From: Shewanella sp. CG12_big_fil_rev_8_21_14_0_65_47_15
Lineage (GTDB): Bacteria; Pseudomonadota; Gammaproteobacteria; Enterobacterales; Shewanellaceae
Direction: 5' to 3'
DNA: 64,000 bases
Assembly: GCF_002783505.1 (NCBI RefSeq)
Contig: NZ_PFGL01000001.1
Location: forward strand, 1-64,000
Shown in pieces: positions 40,667-50,097 of the stretch. Position 1 is the first letter of the stretch. Each line of letters begins with the position of its first letter. The translations under genes and the position numbers were made by a program. The notes below the pieces were generated by a model. That model saw only the letters and a list, made by a program, of their open reading frames with translations, searched no databases and had not been told where the DNA came from.

Positions 40667-41875
40667 TTAATGCTCCGCGGCTAACTGTTCTTGATGCCAG
40701 TGATCGAATCGGCTTAACGCCATCATGGAAAGTAATCCAATAGAGAAAACCCCCATCACTAACGCCACTGCATAGGGCGCAGTTAAATCCGTCTGTTGTA
40801 CCAATCCTGCGAGAATAGAAGCGCCACTCATCTGAATAAAACCCAACATGGCCGCGGCCGTGCCCGCACGCTCACCGAAAGCCGACAATGCCATGCTAGT
40901 CGCCGGGCCGAGTAAAAAAGCAAAGCCGATACATAACAGCATCATAGGTAACATAAAGGCAAAGGCGGCAGCCATACCCGAGCTAGGGCCAAGCAATTGA
41001 GCGGCAATAATCAATGTCGCCGAGAACACCAGTAACCATAGTGCGAGGATCGCAGTTGGACGATTGCCTAACTTACGGATCACCACTGGCGCGGCAAAAC
41101 AGGCAACAACATTGACGATTGCATTTAGACCAAACAGGCCGCTAAATGCCAGTTCAGACACCCCTAAATGGCCAATCAGCCATACGGGCGAGTAGGACAC
41201 ATAACTTAAAATCGCCGCCATGGCTGACATACAGGCAAAGGCATAAAATAGAAAATGAGTGTTACTCAGCACTGGCTTATAGCGCCCCCAGCGGTATAAA
41301 GGCCCAGTCGTTACAGTGTTAGCAGGACGAGTCTCGGGTAAACGATAGCCAACGACTAACATCATTAAAATGGCATAAAGGGTCATAAACACGAAGGTTG
41401 AGCGCCAGCCAAATTGCATGGCTAACAGTCCACCTAAGGTAGGGGCGAGTGCCGGGATCACGCAGATGGCACCATTTAAGTAACTGTAAATCTTGGCGCC
41501 TTCCTTTTGAGAATAACAATCACGCACCGCACTAAATACCACTATCGAAGTGGAACAGGCGGCTAGACCTTGCAGCACACGGGCAATTTGCAGCCAATGA
41601 AATTCGATGGCAGCGGCGGCCAATAAACTACTTGCACCATAGAGCAGCACCCCAAAAAGTGCGACGGGACGACGGCCATAACGGTCCGCCAGAGGGCCGA
41701 TCAGCACTTGGCCTAACCCCATAGCAAATAAAAACAATACTAGTGTTGACTGTACTTCACTGGCTGATACGGCAAATTCTGTCGCCATAGTTGGCATAGA
41801 AGGTAGATAGATATCAATGGCTAACGGACTTAATAGCACCATAGACATCAGGATAGGTAACAGATTGCGCCGCAT
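40667..41875 (-). CDS. Bcr/CflA-family MFS drug efflux transporter
   Basis: A 402-residue, 12-TM MFS protein of the Bcr/CflA branch. The signature is LLSPLAIDIYLPSMPTMA at TM1 (residues about 15-32), followed by GLGQVLIGPLADRYGRRPVAL (motif A) near residue 60. It is a proton-driven exporter; members take bicyclomycin, sulfonamides or phenicols, but the substrate here is not determined. The start is ATG 41875 with GAGAAT ahead; a TTG at 41887 is rejected. Divergent from a LysR gene that is its probable regulator, 112 bp apart. Confidence 0.92.
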   Translation of the reverse strand: MRRNLLPILMSMVLLSPLAIDIYLPSMPTMATEFAVSASEVQSTLVLFLFAMGLGQVLIGPLADRYGRRPVALFGVLLYGASSLLAAAAIEFHWLQIARVLQGLAACSTSIVVFSAVRDCYSQKEGAKIYSYLNGAICVIPALAPTLGGLLAMQFGWRSTFVFMTLYAILMMLVVGYRLPETRPANTVTTGPLYRWGRYKPVLSNTHFLFYAFACMSAMAAILSYVSYSPVWLIGHLGVSELAFSGLFGLNAIVNVVACFAAPVVIRKLGNRPTAILALWLLVFSATLIIAAQLLGPSSGMAAAFAFMLPMMLLCIGFAFLLGPATSMALSAFGERAGTAAAMLGFIQMSGASILAGLVQQTDLTAPYAVALVMGVFSIGLLSMMALSRFDHWHQEQLAAEH

Positions 41876-41987
41876 AAATATTCTCAATTAAACAGGAAAG
41901 CTATTTCAGTGGGCGCTATTTTAAATAACTCAAGGTATGAATAGAAATGGTATAATTTCCAAAGTGAATTTCCCCTGAGGAATATCT

Positions 41988-42959
41988 ATGAATCTCGATA
42001 ACTTAGCCCGAATCGATCTTAACTTGCTGGTCATACTGAAAGTGCTGCTCGAAGAGCAAAGCGTGACTCGCGCGGCAAGCCGCTTACATATCAGCCAGTC
42101 GGCGTTGAGTAAGAGTCTGAATCGATTGAGAGAAACCTTAGATGATCCTCTTTTTCAACGCACGGCACACGGCTTAAAACCCACGGCGCACGCCCTCAAT
42201 CTGGGGCAAAAACTGCCTAATATTTTGCAGGATCTGTATCAATTAACCCAGCCACCCACTTTTAATCCTACCAGCAGCAATCGGCAATTTTCTTTTGCTA
42301 TGGTGGAAAGCGCCTATGAAACCTTAATCCCTTACTTTATTGGGCCATTGCTTAATAGTGCGCCCAACATCAAGCTGGATTCCTATGTTTGGACCGAAAA
42401 ATCCATGCAGGATTTACAGCAGGGGCAAATTGACTTTGGTATTTCCGGCAGAGACTTACATCCGCTGGCCGATCCGCGGATGGACAAATTACCCGAAGGT
42501 ATTGCCTGCCAGACATTATTCACCGATGAACAAGTATGTCTGGTGCGTGAAGATCATCCGCTGATGGCTGCATTCACCTCAGCCCAATGGAATCTCCCCC
42601 TTTACCTCGATATGGCCCATGTACAAGTCCGCTGTGAGGGCAGCGATTGGTGGGCCTTGGATTACTTTCTCGCCGACCTTGGCCACAGACGCAAAATCAG
42701 CACCACAGTGCCCGACTTTTACGGCGCGGCCAGTGTGTGTGCCCACAGCGATTTGATTTTTACCTTGCCTTCGAGTTTTGCCCGCCACGCCTGTCAGCTT
42801 TATCCACTCAAGCTACTGCCCTTGCCCTTCGAGTTTATGCCTATGGCCTATGTGTTGTTATGGCACCAAAGAAATGATGAAGATCAGGGGCATAAATGGA
42901 TTAGAGAAACCATTTGCCAGAGTGTAGCTAAGTTATTTACTCCCGCAGAAATGCTTTAA
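41988..42959 (+). CDS. LysR-family transcriptional regulator, divergent from MFS exporter
   Basis: A 323-residue LTTR. HTH at residues about 8-65 (LEEQSVTRAASRLHISQSALS ... LRETLDDPLFQRTAHGL), then the two-lobed ligand domain (FAMVESAYETLIPYFIGPLL). Of the NodD/PcpR-like group whose helix starts with D-L-N-L-L. GAGGAATATCT precedes the ATG. Head-to-head with the Bcr/CflA gene, so it likely controls efflux in response to a substrate of the pump. Ends at a bidirectional terminator. Confidence 0.9.
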   Translation: MNLDNLARIDLNLLVILKVLLEEQSVTRAASRLHISQSALSKSLNRLRETLDDPLFQRTAHGLKPTAHALNLGQKLPNILQDLYQLTQPPTFNPTSSNRQFSFAMVESAYETLIPYFIGPLLNSAPNIKLDSYVWTEKSMQDLQQGQIDFGISGRDLHPLADPRMDKLPEGIACQTLFTDEQVCLVREDHPLMAAFTSAQWNLPLYLDMAHVQVRCEGSDWWALDYFLADLGHRRKISTTVPDFYGAASVCAHSDLIFTLPSSFARHACQLYPLKLLPLPFEFMPMAYVLLWHQRNDEDQGHKWIRETICQSVAKLFTPAEML

Positions 42960-42980
42960 AACACCAAATAACCACCAATA

Positions 42981-43018
42981 AAAAGCCCGATAAAGCAAAG
43001 GCAGTATCGGGCTCTTAT
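42981..43018. terminator. Bidirectional terminator, LysR / chemoreceptor
   Basis: A 9-bp stem AGCCCGATA / TATCGGGCT (42984-42992, 43005-43013) with a 12-base loop, flanked by an A run on the left and CTTATT on the right, between convergent genes. Confidence 0.78.
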
Positions 43019-43043
43019 TAAAGTGAAGCACTACAAATAGTGG

Positions 43044-44915
43044 CTACAGAATAAAGGTGGCGACCTGTGCATTCAGATCGTTGGCACGCTCTTTTAACCC
43101 CCTCGCCTGGGCTAAATCCGCCATAGCAGATTCAGTGTTCTCATCGGTCACATCTTTAATCGCTACGGTATTTTGCGTGATCTCCCCGGTGACCTGAGTT
43201 TGTTCTTCTGCGGCTGTGGCTATTTGCCCCGCCATATCGGAAATCACATTCACCGCTTGGGTAATTTCTTCTAATGCCTGCGCCGCGGCATTGGCATCTT
43301 CGACACTGTGACCCGCTAACGCTTGACTGCTTTCCATCAGACTGACGGCTCTTGCCGTCGTACGTTGCAAGGTTTCAATTGTGGTATGCACTTCTTGGGT
43401 CGAATCTTGAGTTCGGCGCGACAATACCCGCACCTCATCGGCCACCACAGCAAAACCACGCCCTTGCTCACCGGCACGGGCAGCTTCAATCGCGGCATTG
43501 AGGGCTAACAGGTTTGTCTGTTCGGCAATCCCTTGAATAGTCGCTAAAATGCTGGAAATAGACTGGGCGTGACGACTTAAATCTTCAATCACCTCCGTCG
43601 CTTGAGCGACCTCATCCGCAAGGAAATTAATTGAGCTACGGGTTTTATTGACTAACTCTTTCCCCTGTAAACTGCTCGCGGCGGATTGCTGCGCCGCCGT
43701 CGCCGTGTTTTCGGCATTGGCGGCAATTTCATTGGTGGCACTCGCCATTTCCGTTACCGCCGTAGCCACCATAGCCACTTCCTGCTGCTGGCGTTGCAAC
43801 TCGGCAACCGATGTTTGTGTCGTCGCTAGGCTGCGCTCGGCATCGGCATCTAACTCGGCCGCTAAATGACGAATATGGCTGATTAGTTGGTGCTGACTGC
43901 CCACAAAACGATTGAAGCTGCCGGCCAGTACACCCACTTCATCTTGGGTATCAATTTCAATGCGTTGGGTTAAATCACCGTTACCATCGGCGATACGAGC
44001 AAGGGCTTGTGATACTCGGCTCAATGGCCCGAGTAACATACCCACTAACCAGGAAATGGCTAACACACTCAACAGCAACACCAGTGCCGAGAGACCAAGT
44101 TGAGTGAGTAACAGGTTAGTCAATGGCGCTTCAAGGGTTTCCCTATCGAGCACTAAGACCAACTCCCAATCCGTATTGGGAATATCGACACTCCAGACGA
44201 GCTTGTCGCGGCCTTCATTCTCAAAATACATAGGTAATAATGCGCCAGTCTTACGGCTCTGTTCTGGCAAGTTTCGATTAAGCTCATTATCTATTTCACC
44301 TATAGATCTCATTGTCTTAGCATGATCCTTATAGGCGATAACTGTGCCATCTTTGTGCATCATAATGGCGTAACCGTTAGCGGGGAGCGTCATGCGATTC
44401 ACGCTTTCCACTAGGCTTGCAATCGATAAATCACCACCGACAACCCCCTGCGAAGTCGCCTTAGCCATAGTGACGACTAAGATGTTATAGGCCACATCCA
44501 TATAGGGTTTAGTGAGGATAAGGCTGCCTTCATTCATGGCCTGTTTGTACCAAGGGCGGGTTCGAGGATCATAACCCGTGCGATCAATGCTCGGATCCGA
44601 GTCCAACATTTGCCCGGTTTGCATTCCATAATAGGTCAGTTGAAAACGCCCTGAAGCCTGCGCCTGTTGCAATACGCTTAAGCTATCGCCTTCGATTTTG
44701 TTGGCCAGCGCTTCGACTATGTCCTGACGTCCGGCTAACCAATCCTGAATACGCTGTGCCTGTTGATCTCCTAGACGCTGAACTTGCTCTAAGCTGCTTT
44801 GCAGCAATAACGCTTTTTGGCTGGAGTAGCTTTGCCATGACAACAAACCAATCACGAGTGAAAGGGCTATCACGACTGAAATCAGGATCTTTTGTTTAAG
44901 CGAGTATGAGTTCAT
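43044..44915 (-). CDS. Methyl-accepting chemotaxis protein (dCache type)
   Basis: A 623-residue chemoreceptor. TM1 ([19 protein letters not shown]), a periplasmic dCache domain with [20 protein letters not shown] (the small-molecule-binding pattern, about residues 110-130), TM2 (about 275-295), HAMP, and the signalling hairpin with [20 protein letters not shown]. No C-terminal NWxxF-type pentapeptide, so adaptation enzymes must reach it by other means. Start taken at ATG 44915; neither it nor TTG 44936 has a good ribosome site. Ligand probably an amino or organic acid (inference). Confidence 0.93.
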   Translation of the reverse strand: MNSYSLKQKILISVVIALSLVIGLLSWQSYSSQKALLLQSSLEQVQRLGDQQAQRIQDWLAGRQDIVEALANKIEGDSLSVLQQAQASGRFQLTYYGMQTGQMLDSDPSIDRTGYDPRTRPWYKQAMNEGSLILTKPYMDVAYNILVVTMAKATSQGVVGGDLSIASLVESVNRMTLPANGYAIMMHKDGTVIAYKDHAKTMRSIGEIDNELNRNLPEQSRKTGALLPMYFENEGRDKLVWSVDIPNTDWELVLVLDRETLEAPLTNLLLTQLGLSALVLLLSVLAISWLVGMLLGPLSRVSQALARIADGNGDLTQRIEIDTQDEVGVLAGSFNRFVGSQHQLISHIRHLAAELDADAERSLATTQTSVAELQRQQQEVAMVATAVTEMASATNEIAANAENTATAAQQSAASSLQGKELVNKTRSSINFLADEVAQATEVIEDLSRHAQSISSILATIQGIAEQTNLLALNAAIEAARAGEQGRGFAVVADEVRVLSRRTQDSTQEVHTTIETLQRTTARAVSLMESSQALAGHSVEDANAAAQALEEITQAVNVISDMAGQIATAAEEQTQVTGEITQNTVAIKDVTDENTESAMADLAQARGLKERANDLNAQVATFIL

Positions 44916-45388
44916 ATGGGCGTCTATTGTTAACAAAGCACAAAATCAAGGATGGTGGTATAGATTGCTGAGCGTCGACAGTTAATGGTAATAAACTTAC
45001 ATTACTAACGAAAACCCATCAAAAAATTGGTCAAATTTTCGCACATTTTATATAACAAACAAAGCAATGCCGATAACCAAGATAATAAATAATTACACAA
45101 AAACAGAATATTAACTTACAAATTCGCAAGCTAAACACAGAGATCACCGGGAATTTACATTCATACTGCTATCACAACAAAAAGTCTCGATTGGCGTAAA
45201 AGAACGTAAATTAACCAATATTAACGTGACCGAATCCGTTTATTTATTGCACACTGACTCTCTATTGCTTTGGTCGTGTTGACGTTTCACGCTGATACTA
45301 GCGCCGCTTGGCGGAACTTATAGAGCGACATTCAACATACAGTCGCTGTCGTAACTGAAACATCAAACCGCCCTGATAAGGAGTTCCT
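44916..45388. other. Divergent intergenic region, chemoreceptor / DUF membrane protein
   Basis: 473 bp, AT-rich in its left half. It contains the CpxR-type site described separately, and beyond it the imperfect inverted repeat ACGTAAATTA...TATTAACGT (45205-45225), which may be a second operator. No gene. Confidence 0.4.
45196..45210 (+). promoter_or_regulatory. CpxR-type box GTAAA-N5-GTAAA
   Basis: GTAAAAGAACGTAAA matches the CpxR consensus GTAAA-N5-GTAAA in every fixed position. It is 179 bp before the start of the membrane protein gene at 45389. CpxR reports envelope stress; the target gene fits that theme but the link is inferred. Confidence 0.5.
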
Positions 45389-45724
45389 ATGATTTATCAA
45401 CAGTTCCAACAGAGCCCGATGCAAACCCGAATTTCTGGCCCACGGGCCTGGTTAGCCATGGCTGTCAGTGTCAGCCTTATTTGCTTATCACTGTTTTTAT
45501 TGCCATTTGTATTGTTATTTGGGGCTATTACCCTAGGTTGTATAGTGCTGTTTAGCCGCATTTATGTGGCGCGCCACTTAGCCCAATTGAATCGAGCGGC
45601 AGCCCAAGCTAGGGCAGCGCAAACGACAGGATCACAACATGATGATTCGATGCAGTTAGTGCGAGAACCCCATGCAACGCATTATCGGGGTCGTACTTTT
45701 GAGCATCAAGAGGATGAGCGTTAA
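45389..45724 (+). CDS. Small inner-membrane protein of unknown function
   Basis: A 111-residue protein with two adjacent TM helices in residues 22-60 (AWLAMAVSVSLICLSLFLLPF and LFGAITLGCIVLFSRIYV), then a charged cytoplasmic-type tail with His/Asp/Glu. AAGGAGTTCCT precedes the ATG. A perfect CpxR-type box upstream suggests an envelope-stress gene. It resembles small YhhN/PspG-like proteins only in layout; not identified. Convergent with the Sel1 gene, 30 bp apart. Confidence 0.65.
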   Translation: MIYQQFQQSPMQTRISGPRAWLAMAVSVSLICLSLFLLPFVLLFGAITLGCIVLFSRIYVARHLAQLNRAAAQARAAQTTGSQHDDSMQLVREPHATHYRGRTFEHQEDER

Positions 45725-45754
45725 GCATTTATGGTTAAGTGCTAGTGTTAAGCG

Positions 45755-47209
45755 CTATAGGGTAAGCAGGTCCTTGGCGCGTTTTAGGCTGTGGATCTCT
45801 GCACTATCGCGCGTCACCTCGAGTACTTTATCGATCTGCAATGCCAATGATTGCCACAGAGGCTGGATAATATCCGCCTCTTTTTGATTGGCATGGCGCC
45901 GAGCCAAATTGAGCAAGGCTGCCGCACCCACCACATCTATGCGACCTAAAATACCATCGGCTAGGGCCATGCTCAGCTCGATCATCGCGGGCACACTGTG
46001 ACCATATTTGATCACCTCGCGTAAATAATGCTCCGCTTGGGTAAGATCGCTATCGAAAGCATTGTCATCGTGGAGCATATGCTGGGCGCGGGAGAACATA
46101 GCATCCAATTGCCCCTGCTCGGCGGCCTCGGCCATCCAATGCTCACTGGCGATAGCATCCCGTTGACATCCCTCGCCATTAGCCAGCATAAGCGCTAAAT
46201 GGTATTGGGCATGGGGGTAACTTGCCTGCGCAGCTTTACTAATAAAATGATAGGCTTGGGCAAGATCATTTTGTTGATAATGCAGCACGCCTAAATTGGC
46301 CATCGCCTCGGTTTGTTCGCCATCCGCCGCTAGCTGTAAAAAGTGTTTCGCTTGGGCTAAATCCGGCTTAAATGATTCGCTACCTACGAGGTAGAAATAC
46401 CCCAGCAATGCCATGGCATTAACAACACCCGCTGCGGCCGCTGCTGCTATCGCAGCTTCACCTTTAATCGTATCGGCTTCCCCCTGATAACCGTGGATTA
46501 AACTCACCCCATGCTCATAGAGGGCTTCCATATGTGTTGGGGCTGCAAGGGCAAACCAATAGGCGGCCTTTGCAAAGGTATCACTGGCTTTTTGGGCGAC
46601 TTCCTTCACAACCGAGCTATCGTTTTCAGTACCGTAGTACTGATCGACGAGGGCAAGCTCTTGCTCCTTAAGCATTAATGCTTTGGTTTTAAAAGAGATC
46701 CCCACAAGATACTGCGCCTTGGGATCATCTTCCATCACAGCGCGGTAGCAGAGTTCTTTTACTGTGACTGAATCACTGGATTCATACCGATACTCCGGCG
46801 CTTCACGGCCAGTCGCCTTAGGGTACAAGTGCTCCACCAAGGCCAACACGTCCTTAATGGCTTTTTGGGCTAAGGCGAGTAATTGCTCTTGGGTAAGATG
46901 GTATTTTTCAGGGTGGGCACCACGGTTGCCATCGGCACGCAGGCGATGCAAAGCACGGGTCGTTTTAACATCGATAAGGCGTTTTTGGTTTAACTGCTCG
47001 ATGCGGTCATAGAGATTAGGACTAGAAAATTCGCCCCCCTTCCCTTGCCCCAGCAAGGCGGTGAGCTTATGGGTAAAACTACGGATATGCAGCAGTGACT
47101 GAGTTGGCACATCCCGCACATAGTTTTTCGCACTGAGGTAATCATCTAGGAGAGGGGCCGAAAAACCTTGGATAAACTCACTATCCAATATCACAACCTG
47201 AGTCCCCAT
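45755..47209 (-). CDS. DUF4145/Sel1-repeat protein
   Basis: A 484-residue protein. The N-terminal part (about 1-130, containing LRADGNRGAHPEKYHLT) looks like a DUF4145-type domain found in some nuclease and defence proteins. From about residue 170 onward there are several Sel1-like repeats (for example AMALLGYFYLVGS, AMANLGVLHYQQND, HAQYHLALMLANGEG). Probably cytoplasmic scaffold or adaptor. GAGGTAAACATGT lies ahead of the ATG. The combination with a DUF4145-like domain makes a defence-related role possible but unproved. Tandem with the YciC-like gene upstream. Confidence 0.75.
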   Translation of the reverse strand: MGTQVVILDSEFIQGFSAPLLDDYLSAKNYVRDVPTQSLLHIRSFTHKLTALLGQGKGGEFSSPNLYDRIEQLNQKRLIDVKTTRALHRLRADGNRGAHPEKYHLTQEQLLALAQKAIKDVLALVEHLYPKATGREAPEYRYESSDSVTVKELCYRAVMEDDPKAQYLVGISFKTKALMLKEQELALVDQYYGTENDSSVVKEVAQKASDTFAKAAYWFALAAPTHMEALYEHGVSLIHGYQGEADTIKGEAAIAAAAAAGVVNAMALLGYFYLVGSESFKPDLAQAKHFLQLAADGEQTEAMANLGVLHYQQNDLAQAYHFISKAAQASYPHAQYHLALMLANGEGCQRDAIASEHWMAEAAEQGQLDAMFSRAQHMLHDDNAFDSDLTQAEHYLREVIKYGHSVPAMIELSMALADGILGRIDVVGAAALLNLARRHANQKEADIIQPLWQSLALQIDKVLEVTRDSAEIHSLKRAKDLLTL

Positions 47210-47244
47210 ACATGTTTACCTCAATCCGATGTATTAAATCCGTA

Positions 47245-47952
47245 TCATTCTGCGAGGGGCTTTTTAGACACCATATACAGGCGAAATAATGCCAAGTTGA
47301 CGAATAAGCCAATGAAAGACATGAAGGTATCCGCCAACATTTGCACAGGTAAACCACCTAAGGCTGCGAGCCCTGATAATTGGCTACCAATCACAGAAAG
47401 CGGCAAATACAACATCAGTAATGCGATTGTTTTCAGTACGATAGGGCCACTAAAGCTAAAACTCGCCTTAATCGCTTCTAGGGGCGTTAAGCGTTCGACC
47501 ACCACCATAAAGTTCACATAGGCTAAACGGGCGAAGAGGTAAAAGCTGATCACTAACCCCACCAGCCACATAGGGCCAAAAGCCGCGAACAACATTACTG
47601 GCGCTAAAATTGCGAGTCCCGAAAAAACCCCTGCCAGCAAGAGCGGTGGCACAAAAGGTAAACTCGCCTTTAACACTAAGCCCGCCGAAGGATTATGGCC
47701 CTGGGAACGCAGTTCGAGGTATAGGGTTAAGGCGGCGATTAACACTGAAAAAGTCAGCAATAGCAGCATCATAGCTATCATATGTGGTGCGCCAAATTGC
47801 GGGTTTTCCAGATCGACTTTGCTCATCTCGGCGCCTAACCACAACTGGATCCCAACTTGGATCAGCAGCAAGGGCACCGTCAACATGGCAAGCTGCACGA
47901 GATGGTTACGGAAAAAATTATAGGCTTCGGTCAAAATTGCGGATAGTGACAT
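47245..47952 (-). CDS. YciC/UPF0259-family membrane protein
   Basis: A 235-residue polytopic inner-membrane protein with about six TM helices. Start MSLSAILTEAYNFFRNHLVQ, characteristic of the YciC family (UPF0259), with GGAAAG ahead of ATG 47952; the extension to 48012 is rejected. Role unknown. Upstream neighbour of the Sel1 gene in the same direction, 35 bp apart, so probably one operon. Confidence 0.82.
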   Translation of the reverse strand: MSLSAILTEAYNFFRNHLVQLAMLTVPLLLIQVGIQLWLGAEMSKVDLENPQFGAPHMIAMMLLLLTFSVLIAALTLYLELRSQGHNPSAGLVLKASLPFVPPLLLAGVFSGLAILAPVMLFAAFGPMWLVGLVISFYLFARLAYVNFMVVVERLTPLEAIKASFSFSGPIVLKTIALLMLYLPLSVIGSQLSGLAALGGLPVQMLADTFMSFIGLFVNLALFRLYMVSKKPLAE

Positions 47953-48142
47953 GCGACTTTCCAAAATAATTGAAATAAATGAACACTGTGAATTGCCGCT
48001 AAGAATACCCAAAATCCCTTAGCAATGCACAGAAGAAATCGCGAGTGTGGCCCTTAAATCACAGAAAACTACTGCAACAAAAGTCGTAAAGCCGTTAAAC
48101 TGTCCCCCTTATTGCGCGCAAAACCCCAAAGGATGGCCTCAT

Positions 48143-48667
48143 ATGAAACAGACTCTCACTCTTTCAATTCTGCTTAGCAGTTGCATTTTAGCCGCGCCTA
48201 CGAGTGCCGGATGGTTAGATAATCTTACTGGTTCTCAAACAAAAACCCAGGCAGCCACCAGCACTGTCACCCAATCGAATGAGCTGGTCGGCACTGTGAT
48301 GTCACAGCTAGGCTTAAATCAAACCCAGGCAGAAGGGGGATTAGGCAGTTTATTGGGGTTAGCCCAATCTAGCTTAGGCACGAGTGATTACTCAACCTTA
48401 GCCGCCAGTATTCCTAATGCCGATAGTCTCTTGACTGCGGCCCCTAAGCTGGATGGCAACTCAGGCGTCTCTGGCCTGTTATCTAAGGCTGGCGATCTGG
48501 GCTCATCATTACAAGGTGGTGCTATGGTGTTAGATGCCTTTGAAAAACTTGGTATTTCGAAAGAATTGGCGGTACCAATGATCGATATTGCTAAGTCCTA
48601 CCTTGAAACCAATGGCGCTGAAGGCACCTCAGATCTATTAATGAAAGGCTTAAATTCACTGCTGTAA
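48143..48667 (+). CDS. DUF2780 exported protein
   Basis: A 174-residue exported protein, DUF2780 (VcgC/VcgE-like) family. Signal peptide MKQTLTLSILLSSCILAAPT; the mature part is rich in Gly, Ala, Leu and Ser with the segment GLGSLLGLAQSSLG and ends LLMKGLNSLL. Start ATG 48143 with AAAGGA ahead; the longer frame from 48047 is not used. Its role is unknown. It lies divergently from the yciC-like gene, and a terminator-like hairpin follows. Confidence 0.78.
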   Translation: MKQTLTLSILLSSCILAAPTSAGWLDNLTGSQTKTQAATSTVTQSNELVGTVMSQLGLNQTQAEGGLGSLLGLAQSSLGTSDYSTLAASIPNADSLLTAAPKLDGNSGVSGLLSKAGDLGSSLQGGAMVLDAFEKLGISKELAVPMIDIAKSYLETNGAEGTSDLLMKGLNSLL

Positions 48668-48679
48668 TTCAGTCTTAAC

Positions 48680-48714
48680 TCACCCTAAGCGATACTAGGT
48701 TTAGGGTGAACTTT
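48680..48714 (+). terminator. Terminator-like hairpin after DUF2780 gene
   Basis: A 9-bp stem TCACCCTAA / TTAGGGTGA (48680-48688, 48701-48709) with a 12-base loop; the T run after it is short (CTTTCC), so efficiency is doubtful. Confidence 0.5.
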
Positions 48715-48766
48715 CCCCGCCTAATCGACTCTACTTTATATTCCCTCAGTATGAGAACCGCCAAAT

Positions 48767-49234
48767 ATGATCGCGAAATTAAGACGATTTATTCAATCAC
48801 ATACCCAGGCGATAACGCCCGAAGACAAGGCACATCAACTGAGGCTAGCTGCGGCGAGTATGTTGTTAGAAGTGGTGTTTGCCGATGATACCTTAGCACC
48901 TGAAGAGACTGCGCTATTACCCAAACTGCTCACCGAAACACTTTCGATGTCAGAGCAGGATGCTAAGGCGCTGATCGATGAAGCCAAGCATGTGCAAGGC
49001 AATGCAACATCATTGTTTGAATTTACCAATGCGATTAATACCGAGTTTAGCCTAGAGCAAAAACAACAACTTTTACTCGCCATGTGGCAACTCGCCTATG
49101 CCGATGGACAGCTGTCCCACTACGAAGACCAAATCATTCGTCGCACTGCAGATTTGCTATACCTCAAACACAGTGAGCTAATCCAAATGCGCAATCAGGC
49201 AATAGCAGCGGCGCATGTCAGAATTGCTAAATAA
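48767..49234 (+). CDS. TerB-family protein
   Basis: A 155-residue cytoplasmic protein of the TerB/tellurite-resistance fold: seven helices with paired acidic loops EVVFADDTLAPEE (about residue 35) and AYADGQLSHYEDQIIRRTADLL (about 115). These D/E-rich loops bind metal in relatives. Isolated TerB-like proteins in this lineage are not proven resistance genes. Weak ribosome site. Follows DUF2780 in the same direction by about 100 bp. Confidence 0.85.
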   Translation: MIAKLRRFIQSHTQAITPEDKAHQLRLAAASMLLEVVFADDTLAPEETALLPKLLTETLSMSEQDAKALIDEAKHVQGNATSLFEFTNAINTEFSLEQKQQLLLAMWQLAYADGQLSHYEDQIIRRTADLLYLKHSELIQMRNQAIAAAHVRIAK

Positions 49235-49419
49235 TCACTCCTAATAGTGTTCCATCACAGCGGATCCTAGGCTCACCAACACTGGATCTCACAAGCCGTC
49301 TTCCTGAACTCCGTCGCGTCAAGGCATGAGACTTTTGGCTAAATTGTAAATAAATATTTCTTAAATTAAGTAAAGAGTGATATTGATACAAAGCCGTTAA
49401 CTCACTGTAAGGAAGCACT

Positions 49420-50031
49420 ATGAAGCCAAATTCACTACTTAATCGTACTGGTATCATCTCCGTTAGCGCCCTAATCACATTAGGCTTGTTTGTCTTTATG
49501 GCGCAGCTCATTCACAACCCTATCACCACGACGGGACAAGCCACGGATGCGCCACAAATAAACATACTCATGGCGGAACGCACTGCGGTTCCGCCAAAAG
49601 AGAACCGCAAACCCGAGCCACCTAAGCCCATTCCTGCGAGGGAGCGTATTAACAATCCCGGGACTGAAAGTGAACCGACACCTTTCACAACTGCAACCCC
49701 CACTCCTGAGATGCCCACACAAACAACACTGTTCACTCAGTCAACCATGACGGCCGAGGCTTTGCCCGTTGTACAAGTATCCCCCCGCTATCCCATAGAT
49801 GCAGCACAGAGTGGAAAGGAGGGCTATGTGGTTGTGGGATTTGATATCACAGCCGATGGCACCGTGAGTAATGTGCGGGTTTTAGAGGCGAACCCTAAGC
49901 GAGTCTTTGATAAGGCGGCATTATCTGCGGTACAAAACTGGAAATACAAACCTAAGTTTGATTCGGGTAAGGCCGTGCCCCAACTCAATCAACAAGTGCA
50001 GTTGGATTTTAAATTAGATCAAAAGATTTAG
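49420..50031 (+). CDS. TonB-family energy transducer, standalone
   Basis: A 203-residue TonB-like protein. N-terminal TM helix (GIISVSALITLGLFVFMAQ), a Pro-rich linker (residues about 50-100) and the TonB C-terminal domain (VQVSPRYPIDAAQSGKEGYV, then FDKAALSAVQNWKYKPKF). It would couple proton motive force to a TonB-dependent receptor. No exbB or exbD is adjacent, so it borrows a motor encoded elsewhere or works differently. GGAAGC precedes the ATG. Confidence 0.9.
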   Translation: MKPNSLLNRTGIISVSALITLGLFVFMAQLIHNPITTTGQATDAPQINILMAERTAVPPKENRKPEPPKPIPARERINNPGTESEPTPFTTATPTPEMPTQTTLFTQSTMTAEALPVVQVSPRYPIDAAQSGKEGYVVVGFDITADGTVSNVRVLEANPKRVFDKAALSAVQNWKYKPKFDSGKAVPQLNQQVQLDFKLDQKI

Positions 50032-50097
50032 GGCTAATGATCAAACCACCCAGTATTATCCGCAATACTGGGCAATTTATCTCCTTCATAGATCAAT

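Noticed and set aside
48706..48888. 60-codon frame upstream of the TerB-like gene
   Set aside because: Overlaps TerB in another frame; the TerB frame has the conserved acidic loops.
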